From positions 186,001 to 250,000 of the forward strand of contig NZ_FONG01000001.1 in assembly GCF_900112845.1 (NCBI RefSeq): 64,000 bases of DNA, written 5' to 3'. The notes under the pieces are model-generated. The model was given only the letters and a program-made list of their open reading frames with translations. It was not told the origin of the DNA and did not search any database. Below are positions 1 through 7,412 of the stretch, piece after piece (position 1 is the first letter of the stretch; each line of letters starts with the position of its first letter). The DNA is from Actinacidiphila alni. GTDB lineage: Bacteria; Actinomycetota; Actinomycetes; Streptomycetales; Streptomycetaceae. Both the position numbers and the translations under genes were made by a program.

Positions 1-632
1 CCGACCGGCACCGGCTCCTTGCCGAGGCTCAGCACCAGTTCGGTGACGGTCGCCGTGGTCTCCGGCGAGGTCAGCACCGTGGACACCACCTCGACCAGCT
101 TCATCGCGGGCGCGGGCGCGAAGAAGTGCAGGCCGAGCACCCGGTCCGGGCGGGCGGTCTCGGCCGCGAGCCGGGTCACCGACAGCGCGTTGGTGCCGGT
201 CGCGAGGATCGCCTCCGGCTTCACCAGCCGGTCCAGCTCGGTGAAGACCTCGCGCTTGATGTCGTAGCGCTCGTCGACCACCTCGATCACCAGGTCCGCC
301 TCGGCGGCGGCCCGCAGATCGGGGAAGGTGCGGAAGCGGGCGAGCGCGTCGCCCCGCTCGGCCTCGGTGCTCCGGCCGCGCTCGACGGCGCGGGCCGTGG
401 AGCGCTCCAGCGCGGTGACCGCGCGGCGCGCGGCGCCCGGGTCGATGTCGATCCCGATCACCTCGTGACCGGCGCGGGTCAGCACCTCGGCGATACCGGT
501 GCCCATGGTGCCGAGGCCGACCACGGCGACGGTCGCGGGGCGGGCGGCGGGGGACTTCCCGGGGGATGCTGCCGCGGAAGCGGCGGGGGACGCGGACGAG
601 GGTGCGGACGGGGGTGTGGACGGACGGTCCAT
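1..632 (-). CDS. 3-hydroxyacyl-CoA (3-hydroxybutyryl-CoA) dehydrogenase, 3' part outside window
   Basis: NAD-dependent oxidation of 3-hydroxyacyl-CoA in fatty-acid or butyrate metabolism. Reading from ATG at 632, residues 35-48 hold the Rossmann motif VAVVGLGTMGTGIA, and near residue 168 the 3HCDH signature LHFFAPAPAMKLVEVV is intact. The first ~33 residues are an Ala/Ser/Pro-rich stretch before the domain, so translation could begin later, but no better start is visible. The frame stays open to base 1, so only the first 210 codons are present; streptomycete relatives are often longer, with two C-terminal 3HCDH domains. The gene is read out of the window and its promoter must lie in 633-1008. 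Family assignment is firm; the exact substrate is not. Confidence 0.88.
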   Translation of the reverse strand, partial: MDRPSTPPSAPSSASPAASAAASPGKSPAARPATVAVVGLGTMGTGIAEVLTRAGHEVIGIDIDPGAARRAVTALERSTARAVERGRSTEAERGDALARFRTFPDLRAAAEADLVIEVVDERYDIKREVFTELDRLVKPEAILATGTNALSVTRLAAETARPDRVLGLHFFAPAPAMKLVEVVSTVLTSPETTATVTELVLSLGKEPVPV

Positions 633-1008
633 CGCGTGACTCCAGACGCTGAGAAGACCGGGGCGCGAACGCGCGCACGGCTGAGGAATGAGGTGGAGTC
701 GCGGGCCTGGGGCGCAAGGGTCGCGTGCCCGCGCGAAGAGTGGGCGAGCCCTGTCCCGGGGCCGCGCCGCGATGATGCCGAACCGACGTGGTGTGAAACT
801 GCTGAACTCCCGTACCCGACGGCTGCGTCACCGGCCGGCGAGTACGTTCCCCCGAGCGTAACCGGCGAGTAACTTCTCCGCCAGTCCTGTGCGCATGTGA
901 TGTGGGCCGCTCACATCTGAGCGGGCGCTCGGGGGTGCGGTGCTTGGGGGCGCGGTTCTTCGTGTCAGGGACAGGGGCGGGAGCGGGCCGGACGGATAGC
1001 GGGCCGCG
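633..1008. other. intergenic region upstream of the dehydrogenase
   Basis: No convincing gene. The 10-mer CCGGCGAGTA occurs twice as a direct repeat (835-844 and 862-871), about 200 bp upstream of the dehydrogenase start, and could be a regulator site. A separate inverted repeat, GATGTG (899-904) and CACATC (912-917), lies between the two flanking genes and could be an operator or a weak hairpin. No -35/-10 pair stands out. Confidence 0.4.
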
Positions 1009-1983
1009 TCAGGCCGTCAGGCTCTCCACGGTGCCTGACAGCGCCGACCAGGACACGGCGGTGTCCCGCGTCCTGGCGTGCGGGCCGCGAAATTCCGCGA
1101 TGCTCAGCGCCACGTCGTCCAGCGCCCAGCGCAGCCGGTACAGCGCCAGCGCCGCCGGATCGGCCGCCCGCCCGGCCGCGTCCGCGTAACGCGCCAGGTC
1201 CTCCGCCGTCTCCGCGACCAGCCACAGATCGCGCTCCGGCACGGCCAGCGCCACGGTGTCCCAGTCGACCAGCAGCCGGCGCTCACCCGTACGCAGCACA
1301 TTGCCGGGGTGCGGCTCGCCGTGCGTCACCACGGGCGCGCCGCCCGCGGCCGTCGCCGCCAGCCGGTCGAATTCGGCCAGCCGCCGCCGCAGACCCGCGC
1401 CGTGGGCCGCGAGCAGTTCACGGGCCGGCTCCGCGTACGGGCCGCCGCTCCACGGCCGCGCCAGCGCGCCGAGCGCCGCTTCCAGGCCCGGCCGCGACGG
1501 CAACTCCGGCCGGTGCGCGGGGATCGCGGCCGGCGGCGCTGTCCGGTGCAGGGCGGCGAGCAGGTCGAGCACCCGGCCGCGTTCCGCGGCGCTCAGCACC
1601 TCGCCGAAGTCCCCTGCCGTCCCGGCCTCGAAGGGGAACACGCTCACCGCGTGGCGGCCGTCCGGCAGCGGGTGCAGCGTCCGCCCGTCGGCGGCCGGTT
1701 CCGGGGCGACGACGAAGTCCAGGCCCGAGGCGCGCAGCGCCGCCGCCGTGTCCATCGCCCGCTCCAGGCCCGCGTACGCGGCCGGCGCGTCGGGACCGCA
1801 GTACGCCTTGGCGGTGAGGTCGGCGACGGTCACGAACCAGTGCCGGCCCTCGGTGTCCAGCGCCTGCCAGTGGTAGTCGCCGAAGCCGACCGCCGCGTAC
1901 GTCAGCCGGCCCGGCGCCAGACCCCACGCGGCGAGCGCCGACCACAGATCCGGCTCGCCGACGTCCTCCGGAAGCTCGTGCAT
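1009..1983 (-). CDS. APH-fold phosphotransferase family protein
   Basis: A 324-residue member of the aminoglycoside phosphotransferase / spectinomycin phosphotransferase-like superfamily, a small-molecule kinase fold. The catalytic loop is near residue 220 (VVTHGEPHPGNVL) and the metal-binding segment follows as LLVDWDTV. The usual catalytic Asp of HGD is Glu here, while the downstream Asn and the DWD Asp remain. Actual resistance activity is uncertain; most such streptomycete proteins are uncharacterised. The start ATG at 1983 has no Shine-Dalgarno. On the minus strand TACGGT (1991-1996) lies 7 nt before it, the spacing of a leaderless transcript. It is divergent from the HEAT-repeat gene. 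Confidence 0.8.
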   Translation of the reverse strand: MHELPEDVGEPDLWSALAAWGLAPGRLTYAAVGFGDYHWQALDTEGRHWFVTVADLTAKAYCGPDAPAAYAGLERAMDTAAALRASGLDFVVAPEPAADGRTLHPLPDGRHAVSVFPFEAGTAGDFGEVLSAAERGRVLDLLAALHRTAPPAAIPAHRPELPSRPGLEAALGALARPWSGGPYAEPARELLAAHGAGLRRRLAEFDRLAATAAGGAPVVTHGEPHPGNVLRTGERRLLVDWDTVALAVPERDLWLVAETAEDLARYADAAGRAADPAALALYRLRWALDDVALSIAEFRGPHARTRDTAVSWSALSGTVESLTA

Positions 1984-2105
1984 GTGGCAGACCGTAGACC
2001 GCGCACCTCTGGCGGGGCATCCGGATAAACGTGCGGGAGACCACCCTTTCGGGTGAGGTACGGGAAAGCCCGGGAGGGCGCCGACTCCGCTTCTACAGTG
2101 GGGAG

Positions 2106-2138
2106 ATGGAGCGTGGGCACACCGACCGTTGGAGGTGA
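2106..2138 (+). CDS. possible 10-codon leaderless leader ORF
   Basis: ATG at 2106 opens a ten-codon frame (MERGHTDRWR) ending with TGA at 2136-2138. It is preceded at exactly 6 nt by TACAGT (2094-2099), the -10-like hexamer and spacing found at other starts in this window. Its last codons contain GGAGGTGA, the Shine-Dalgarno of the next gene, so terminating ribosomes would sit on the next start. Too short for coding statistics; this is an inference from arrangement only. Confidence 0.35.
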   Translation: MERGHTDRWR

Positions 2139-2143
2139 GCGGG

Positions 2144-2680
2144 GTGCCGGGGGAGAGCGATACCGAAGTACGGGACCGGCTGGCGTCGGTGCTGACCGCG
2201 CCGGGCGCGGCGCTCGAGGTACGGCAGGCCGCGGCCGTGGAGTTGGCGGCGGCCGGTGACCGGCGGGCCTTCGAGACGCTGGCGCTGCTGCTGAACTACC
2301 GGGACGAGGCGCGGGCGCGGCAGGCGGCGGCAGCCCTCGCCCGGCTCGGCGACCCGCGGACCGGGCGGGCCGCCGCGGCGCTCGCCACCAACGCGCAACG
2401 CGTCGGCTACGCGCTGCCCGCGATCCGTCTGCTGGTCGAACTGCGCGCACCCGAGGCCGTGCCCGCGCTCACCACGACCCTGGAGCGGCTGCTCGCCCAG
2501 CCCTCGCCCGCGCCCCACGAACGGATCGCGCTGGCCTGTGTGGAGGGCCTGGGCGCGCTGGCCGGAGCGAGGGGGCCGGCCGCCCGGCGGGCGCTGCGCG
2601 CCGCGACCGGCCACCCGCGGCTCGCGCCGGCCGCCCACGCGGCCCTGGCCCGCGCCGGGGATCACACCGCGCGGGTGTAG
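2144..2680 (+). CDS. HEAT-repeat protein
   Basis: An all-helical, Ala/Leu/Arg-rich protein of 178 residues with three to four HEAT/PBS-lyase-like repeats (for example EVRQAAAVELAAAGDRRAFE and ARQAAAALARLGDPRTG). Such proteins are protein-binding scaffolds; no catalytic residues are visible. I choose GTG at 2144 because GGAGG (2131-2135) lies 8 nt upstream; an in-frame TTG at 2129 is possible but lies inside the ribosome site. The last 21 bases overlap the first copy of a duplicated acetyltransferase 3' end (see the repeat at 2660-2752), so the C-terminal residues GDHTARV may be an acquired tail. Confidence 0.75.
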   Translation: MPGESDTEVRDRLASVLTAPGAALEVRQAAAVELAAAGDRRAFETLALLLNYRDEARARQAAAALARLGDPRTGRAAAALATNAQRVGYALPAIRLLVELRAPEAVPALTTTLERLLAQPSPAPHERIALACVEGLGALAGARGPAARRALRAATGHPRLAPAAHAALARAGDHTARV

Positions 2681-2752
2681 CGCACTCCGCGGGCCACGAA
2701 CGACCGGCAGGCGGTCATCGATCACACCGCACGGGCGTAACGCACCTCGCGC
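2660..2752. repeat. imperfect direct repeat, 2 x 33 bp
   Basis: Bases 2660-2692 and 2720-2752 match at 27 of 33 positions with a period of exactly 60 bp; both begin GATCACACCGC. The second copy is the 3' end of the acetyltransferase remnant on the minus strand, and the first copy read on the minus strand also ends in a codon series for TRAV plus stop. The simplest reading is a partial tandem duplication of the acetyltransferase terminus, with copy 1 now serving as the end of the HEAT gene. Confidence 0.65.
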
Positions 2753-2987
2753 AGCGGTACGCCGTCGCATTCGTGGACCGTCTCGGCGCCGTCCGGCGCG
2801 AAGCCCGCGCGGGCGTAGAAGCGGCGGCCCCGCGCATTGTCGGCCAGCACCCACAACAGCAGCCTGCCGTGGCCCAGTTCGGCGGCGCGGGCGCACGCGG
2901 CGGCGGTCAGGGCCCGCCCCACTCCCGCACCCGGATGCCCGACACCGCCTCGATATCGCCGGCCGCCATCACCCGTATCCGCACCAT
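2722..2987 (-). pseudogene. GNAT acetyltransferase remnant (internal deletion plus frameshift)
   Basis: From ATG at 2987 the minus strand encodes a typical GNAT N-terminus (MVRIRVMAAGDIEAVSGIR) that stops after about 25 codons. In another frame the same DNA continues as HPGAGVGRALTAAACARAAE, the acetyl-CoA-binding motif A of GNATs. A complete C-terminus follows, ending at 2722 (RFYARAGFAPDG and onward). The roughly 80-100 residues that normally separate these parts are missing and the two ends are out of frame. A 66-residue C-terminal fragment could still be read from GTG at 2922 but would lack half of the fold. I call it a deletion-scarred pseudogene. Confidence 0.7.
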
Positions 2988-3007
2988 GAATCGGAGCCTA
3001 GAACAGA

Positions 3008-4132
3008 TCACAGCAGCGTGAGCTGCGTATTTTCCTCAGTGCGCGAGGCCGTATCGGACGGTGCCGCGTCGTGGGGGCGGGCCGGGCCGGGCACCCCGCC
3101 GGATGCCCGGCCCGGTGTGGTGCCGGGCCGATCAGGGCCCGGCTCCTCCGACTGCCGAAACCGACGCGCACCCCCGTCGCGCATCGGCCCGCAGCCGAAC
3201 TCGGTGGCGAATTCGTGCACTTGGCGGGTGACCCGGCGCTGATACCACTTCGGGGCATAGGCGCCGCCCGCGTACAGCGCCTCGTAGTGGCGTACGAGGT
3301 GCGGGTGGTGGTGGCCGAGCCACGCCATGTACCACTCCCGGGCGCCCGGCCGCAGATGCAGCACCAGCGGGGTGATCGAGGCGGCGCCCGCCCCGGCGAT
3401 GGCGCGCACCGTGGCCCGCAACTGCTCGGGCGAGTCGCTGAGGAAGGGCAGCACGGGTGCCATCAGCACCGTGGGCGGCAGCCCGTTCTCCCGCAGGGTG
3501 CGGCAGACCGCCAGCCGGGTCTCGGGGGAAGGCGTGCCCGGCTCCACACTGCGCCACAGCCCGCTGTCGGTGAATCCCACCGACAGCGCGACGGACACGT
3601 CGGTGACACGGGCGGCCTGCCGCAGCAGCTCCAGATCGCGGAGGATCAGCGAGCCCTTGGTGAGGATCGAGAAGGGGTTCGCGTGGTCGCGCAGCGCCCC
3701 GAGGATGCCCGGCATCAACTGATAGCGGCCCTCGGCGCGCTGGTAACAGTCCACATTGGTGCCCATCGCGATGTGCTGGCCCTGCCAGCGCGGCGACGCC
3801 AGCTCGCGGCGCAGCAGCTCCGGCGCGTTGGTCTTCACCACGATCTGCGAGTCGAAGTCGATCCCGGTGTCGAGATCGAGATAGCTGTGCGTCTTGCGGG
3901 CGAAGCAGTACACGCACGCGTGGCTGCACCCGCGGTACGGATTGACCGTCCACTCGAAGGGCATCCGCGACGCCCCCGGCACCCGGTTGATGATCGACCG
4001 GGCCCGTATCTCGTGGAAGGTGATGCCGCGGAAGCCCGGGGTGTCGAAGGTCCGGGTGATCGCGTCGGTGCCGAACAGCGCGGGCGTGGTCCCCGCCGCC
4101 GCGTCGTCACCGCTCAGATGGTCCCAGCGCAT
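3008..4132 (-). CDS. Rv2578c-family radical SAM protein
   Basis: A 374-residue radical SAM enzyme with the [4Fe-4S] motif CX3CX2C at Cys69, Cys73 and Cys76 (CSHACVYC), inside the conserved block EWTVNPYRGCSHACVYCFAR. The family is related to spore-photoproduct-lyase-like proteins and its reaction is unknown; in mycobacteria Rv2578c is reported as LexA-regulated. The last ~60 residues are a Pro/Gly/Ser-rich tail absent from the core. Start ATG 4132 is chosen over upstream in-frame starts because GGAGGAG lies just before it and the longer version would run through the promoter. A near-consensus LexA box sits at 4166-4181, 34 bp upstream. Divergent from the SRPBCC gene. Confidence 0.87.
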   Translation of the reverse strand: MRWDHLSGDDAAAGTTPALFGTDAITRTFDTPGFRGITFHEIRARSIINRVPGASRMPFEWTVNPYRGCSHACVYCFARKTHSYLDLDTGIDFDSQIVVKTNAPELLRRELASPRWQGQHIAMGTNVDCYQRAEGRYQLMPGILGALRDHANPFSILTKGSLILRDLELLRQAARVTDVSVALSVGFTDSGLWRSVEPGTPSPETRLAVCRTLRENGLPPTVLMAPVLPFLSDSPEQLRATVRAIAGAGAASITPLVLHLRPGAREWYMAWLGHHHPHLVRHYEALYAGGAYAPKWYQRRVTRQVHEFATEFGCGPMRDGGARRFRQSEEPGPDRPGTTPGRASGGVPGPARPHDAAPSDTASRTEENTQLTLL

Positions 4133-4165
4133 CGCGCCCTCCTCCGGTCGTCCGTCCCACCACAA

Positions 4166-4181
4166 TAGAACACAGATTCGA
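4166..4181 (-). promoter_or_regulatory. candidate LexA (SOS) box
   Basis: On the minus strand the sequence is TCGAATCTGTGTTCTA. Against the actinobacterial SOS-box palindrome TCGAAC-N4-GTTCGA it matches 10 of the 12 specified bases. It lies between the divergent radical SAM (start 4132) and SRPBCC (start 4269) genes, 34 bp from the former, where a bound repressor would block transcription. Confidence 0.65.
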
Positions 4182-4268
4182 AAAGCGGGTGTGGTTGGCT
4201 TGTCCGGCGCGTCGCGGATCCGACCGCGGCGCGTGACACGGAGCGGTACGGACACCCGAGGAGAAGTC

Positions 4269-4715
4269 ATGGCGCTGGTCGAGGCCACCACGGAGCGGAT
4301 CGTCGCGGCGGAGCCGGAGCGGGTGTACGCGGCCCTCGCCGACTACGCCGGCACCCGCGGCCGGGTGCTTCCCGAGCAGTTCAGCGAGTACGAGGTGCGC
4401 GAGGGCGGGCAGGGCGCGGGCACCGTCGTCCACTGGAAGCTCCAGGCCACCAGCAAGCGGGTGCGCGACTGCCTCTTCGACGTCACCGCGCCCGCCGAGC
4501 GGCAACTGGTCGAGACCGACCGCAATTCGTCGCTGGTCAACACCTGGACGGTCGGCGAGGCCGGGGAGGGGCGCAGCAAGGTCGTCGTCCGTACCACCTG
4601 GCAGGGCGCGACCGGCGTCGGCGGCTTCTTCGAGCGCACCTTCGCCCCCAAGGGCCTCGCCCGTATCTACGACGCGCTGCTCGCCGCGCTGGCCGCCGAC
4701 GTGGAGAAGAACTGA
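4269..4715 (+). CDS. SRPBCC (START/Bet v 1-like) protein
   Basis: A 148-residue single-domain protein of the polyketide-cyclase/SRPBCC superfamily, a hydrophobic-ligand-binding fold. It opens ATTERIVAAEPERVYAALADY, the first strand and helix of the family, and ends with the long C-terminal helix (KGLARIYDALLAALAADVEK). Length matches a single SRPBCC domain; no catalytic residues can be assigned. ATG 4269 follows GAGGAGAAG. It is head-to-head with the radical SAM gene over 136 bp and may share the LexA-box region, but its own function is unknown. Confidence 0.8.
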   Translation: MALVEATTERIVAAEPERVYAALADYAGTRGRVLPEQFSEYEVREGGQGAGTVVHWKLQATSKRVRDCLFDVTAPAERQLVETDRNSSLVNTWTVGEAGEGRSKVVVRTTWQGATGVGGFFERTFAPKGLARIYDALLAALAADVEKN

Positions 4716-4784
4716 CGCCCCTGGTCACGTCGTTGGTTTCGTGATCGTTCACCGATAAGGGTGGTTTAGGCAACTTCCTGAGAA

Positions 4785-4846
4785 TCGTCGCGCCTGTCCG
4801 TCGTTGTCGCTTCATGCGGGGAACGGTGGCGACGCAGGCGCGACGA
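4785..4846 (+). promoter_or_regulatory. 5'-leader stem that reaches into the MFS ribosome site
   Basis: Perfect 12-nt inverted repeat: TCGTCGCGCCTG (4785-4796) and CAGGCGCGACGA (4835-4846), with a nested GTCGC/GCGAC pair (4806-4810, 4829-4833). The right arm ends on the first bases of the GAGGGGA ribosome site (4845-4851) of the MFS gene starting at 4858, so the folded RNA could hinder initiation. With 38 bp between the arms it fits an RNA structure better than a protein operator. Confidence 0.5.
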
Positions 4847-4857
4847 GGGGAGTGGCA

Positions 4858-7362
4858 GTGGGTGGCAGCACGCTGATCGAGCGTCCGGCGGCCGTGGACG
4901 ACGAGCGGCCGGGGGAGGACACCGGAAGAACACCGGACGGGCCCGACGGCCCCGGTGGTCCCGGCGGCGCCTCGGGACCGCCCGACGCCGCCGCTGCCGC
5001 GGCCGATCTCACCCCCCGCCGGGTCCGGCTGGTCTTCCTCGGCCTGATGCTGGCGCTGCTGCTGGCCGCCCTCGACCAGATGATCGTGGCCACCGCCCTG
5101 CCGAAAATCGTCGGCGAGCTGCACGGCCTGGACAAGATGTCCTGGGTCGTCACCGCCTACCTGCTGTCGTCCACCATCGGCCTGCCGATCTACGGCAAGC
5201 TCGGCGACCTGTTCGGCCGCAAGATCGTCTTCCAGTTCGCGATCCTGACCTTCGTGGTCGGCTCCGCGCTGGCCGCCTGGTCGCGCACCATGGACGAACT
5301 CATCGCCTTCCGCGCCATTCAGGGCATCGGCGGCGGCGGACTCATGATCGGCGTGCAGGCGATCATGGCCGACATCGTGCCGCCGCGTGAACGCGGGCGC
5401 TACATGGGCATGATCGGCGCCGCCTTCGGCCTCGCCTCGGTCGCCGGACCGCTGCTCGGCGGCTTCTTCACCGACCACGCCTCCTGGCGCTGGTGCTTCT
5501 CCATCAACGTGCCCTTCGGCCTGGTCACCCTGCTGGTGATCAGCCTGGTGCTCAAGCTCCCCAAACCCACCGCCCGGCCGCGCCTCGACGTGCTCGGCGC
5601 CCTGCTGCTGGCGGTCGGCTCCACCTGCCTGGTGCTGATCACCACCTGGGGCGGCTCCAAGTACGACTGGACGTCCCGGGAGATCCTCGCCCTGGGAGCG
5701 GGCGTGCTCGTCAGCGCGCTGCTCTTCGTCCTGGTCGAGAAAATCGCAGCAGAACCGATCATTCCGTTGCGGCTCTTCCGCGACGGGGTGTTCAACACCA
5801 GTGCCCTGATCGGCGCCGTCGTCGGTGTCGCGCTCTTCGGCGCGGCCAGCTATCTGCCGACCTTCCTGCAGATGGTCGACGGCGCGAGCGCCACCGGATC
5901 GGGCCTCCTCATGCTGCCGATGATGCTGGGCGTCGTCCTCGCCTCCATCGTCGGCGGACAACTCATCAGCCGCACCGGCCGCTACAAGATCTTCCCGATC
6001 CTGGGCGGCGCGCTGTCGACCGTCGGCATGTATCTGCTGTCCCTGATGGACGCGGACACCCCGCAGCACGAATACAGCGTCTACATGGCCGTACTCGGCC
6101 TCGGTATCGGCCTGATGCTGCCCGTCCTGGTGCTGGCCGTGCAGAATTCGGTGCGCCCCGCCGACATCGGTTCGGCCACCAGCGCCAACAACTACTTCCG
6201 GCAGATCGGCGGTTCGGTCGGCGCGGCCATCTTCGGCACGCTCTTCGCCGACCGCCTCGCCAAGCGCCTCGCGGCCGAACTGCCGCGCGGCGCCCACCTG
6301 CCGGACCCCCAGTCGGTCACACCCCAACTGGTGCGCACACTCCCCAAGCCGGTGCGCGACGGCTACATCAACGCGTACGCCGACGCCATGCCGCGGATCT
6401 TCCTCTACCTGGTGCCGGTCCTCGTGCTCGGCTTCCTCTTCGCCTTCCTCCTCAAGGAGAAACCCCTGGTGACCCAGCACGGCCCCGCCTCCACGACCAC
6501 GTACGACGGCGACAGCGCCACCGACACCCTCGTGAGCGGCGACGACGCACCCTCCTTCACCGTGACCGACTCCTCCGTGCCCGGCGCCCGCAAGGGCTAC
6601 TCCGGCGGGGTCCCGGTGTGCGGCACCGTCCAGCACTCCGACGGCAGCTCCGTCGGGCGCGCCGCGCTCACCCTGATCGACGTCACCGGCCGGCAGATCG
6701 GCCGCGGCGCGACCGCCGAGGACGGCCGGTACGCGCTCAGCACCCCGGGCGCCGGCAGCTATGTGCTGATCGCCGCGGCCGGCGGCCACCAGCCGCAGGC
6801 CGTCAGCATCACCGTCGCCGACCGCCCGGTCGAACTGGACGTCGTGCTCGGCGGCGCGGGCCGGCTGGCCGGCGCGGTGCGCACCGCCGACGGCACCCCG
6901 GTCAGGGACGCCATCGTGACGCTCACCGACATCCGCGGTGACGTCGTGGCGACCGCCCGCAGCGGACGCGAGGGCGCGTACGTGCTCAGCGAACTGGTGG
7001 CGGGGGAGTACACCCTGGCGGCCAGCGCGCCCGCCTTCCGGCCCGCCGCCCTGCCGGTGTCGGTACAGGCGTCCCGGGAGACCCGGCAGGACGTGGAACT
7101 GGCGGGCGGCGCGGTGCTGCGCGGCACCGTACGCGCCCCCGGCGGGCGCCTGGTGGAGGACGCCCGCGTCACGCTGCTGGACGCCGCGGGCAATGTCGTC
7201 GACTCGATGACCACCGGCGCCGACGGCTACTTCCGCTTCGTGGACCTGGCCGCCGGTGAGTACACGGTGATCGCGGCCGGCTACCCGCCGGTGGCCACCG
7301 TCCTCCAGGTGGCCGGCGGCGGCAGGACCGAGCGGGACCTCCAGCTCGGCCACGCGGACTGA
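4858..7362 (+). CDS. DHA2-type MFS transporter with C-terminal carboxypeptidase-regulatory-like repeats
   Basis: An 834-residue fusion. Residues ~45-545 form a 14-TM EmrB/QacA-type drug:H+ antiporter with the family motif [17 protein letters not shown] in TM1 and the motif-A loop [13 protein letters not shown]. Residues ~585-834 hold three tandem beta-sandwich repeats of the carboxypeptidase-regulatory/Cna-B kind, each with a GY/GR-Y-x-L and AGEYTL/V-type turn (for example [20 protein letters not shown] and [20 protein letters not shown]). With 14 TMs the tail should be cytoplasmic, unusual for this domain. GTG 4858 is chosen for GAGGGGA 6 nt upstream; TTG 4804 would place the leader stem inside the protein. 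Substrate unknown. Confidence 0.83.
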   Translation: MGGSTLIERPAAVDDERPGEDTGRTPDGPDGPGGPGGASGPPDAAAAAADLTPRRVRLVFLGLMLALLLAALDQMIVATALPKIVGELHGLDKMSWVVTAYLLSSTIGLPIYGKLGDLFGRKIVFQFAILTFVVGSALAAWSRTMDELIAFRAIQGIGGGGLMIGVQAIMADIVPPRERGRYMGMIGAAFGLASVAGPLLGGFFTDHASWRWCFSINVPFGLVTLLVISLVLKLPKPTARPRLDVLGALLLAVGSTCLVLITTWGGSKYDWTSREILALGAGVLVSALLFVLVEKIAAEPIIPLRLFRDGVFNTSALIGAVVGVALFGAASYLPTFLQMVDGASATGSGLLMLPMMLGVVLASIVGGQLISRTGRYKIFPILGGALSTVGMYLLSLMDADTPQHEYSVYMAVLGLGIGLMLPVLVLAVQNSVRPADIGSATSANNYFRQIGGSVGAAIFGTLFADRLAKRLAAELPRGAHLPDPQSVTPQLVRTLPKPVRDGYINAYADAMPRIFLYLVPVLVLGFLFAFLLKEKPLVTQHGPASTTTYDGDSATDTLVSGDDAPSFTVTDSSVPGARKGYSGGVPVCGTVQHSDGSSVGRAALTLIDVTGRQIGRGATAEDGRYALSTPGAGSYVLIAAAGGHQPQAVSITVADRPVELDVVLGGAGRLAGAVRTADGTPVRDAIVTLTDIRGDVVATARSGREGAYVLSELVAGEYTLAASAPAFRPAALPVSVQASRETRQDVELAGGAVLRGTVRAPGGRLVEDARVTLLDAAGNVVDSMTTGADGYFRFVDLAAGEYTVIAAGYPPVATVLQVAGGGRTERDLQLGHAD

Positions 7363-7412
7363 CCGCCGCCCGACGCCCGGACCAGGTGACCGTTACTCCA
7401 TTCGAGTGACGG

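Noticed and set aside
2722..2922. 66-residue minus-strand ORF as a functional acetyltransferase
   Set aside because: It contains only the C-terminal half of the GNAT fold, and the matching N-terminus lies out of frame next to it.
4133..4291. N-terminal extension of the radical SAM protein to 4291
   Set aside because: It would run through the LexA box and promoter and overlap the divergent SRPBCC start; GGAGGAG supports ATG 4132.
4537..7353. 938-codon ORF on the minus strand opposite the MFS gene
   Set aside because: Its residues are Gly/Ala/Arg/Gln/His-rich with no recognisable domain, and it is exactly antisense to a well-supported transporter; long antisense frames are expected at this GC content.
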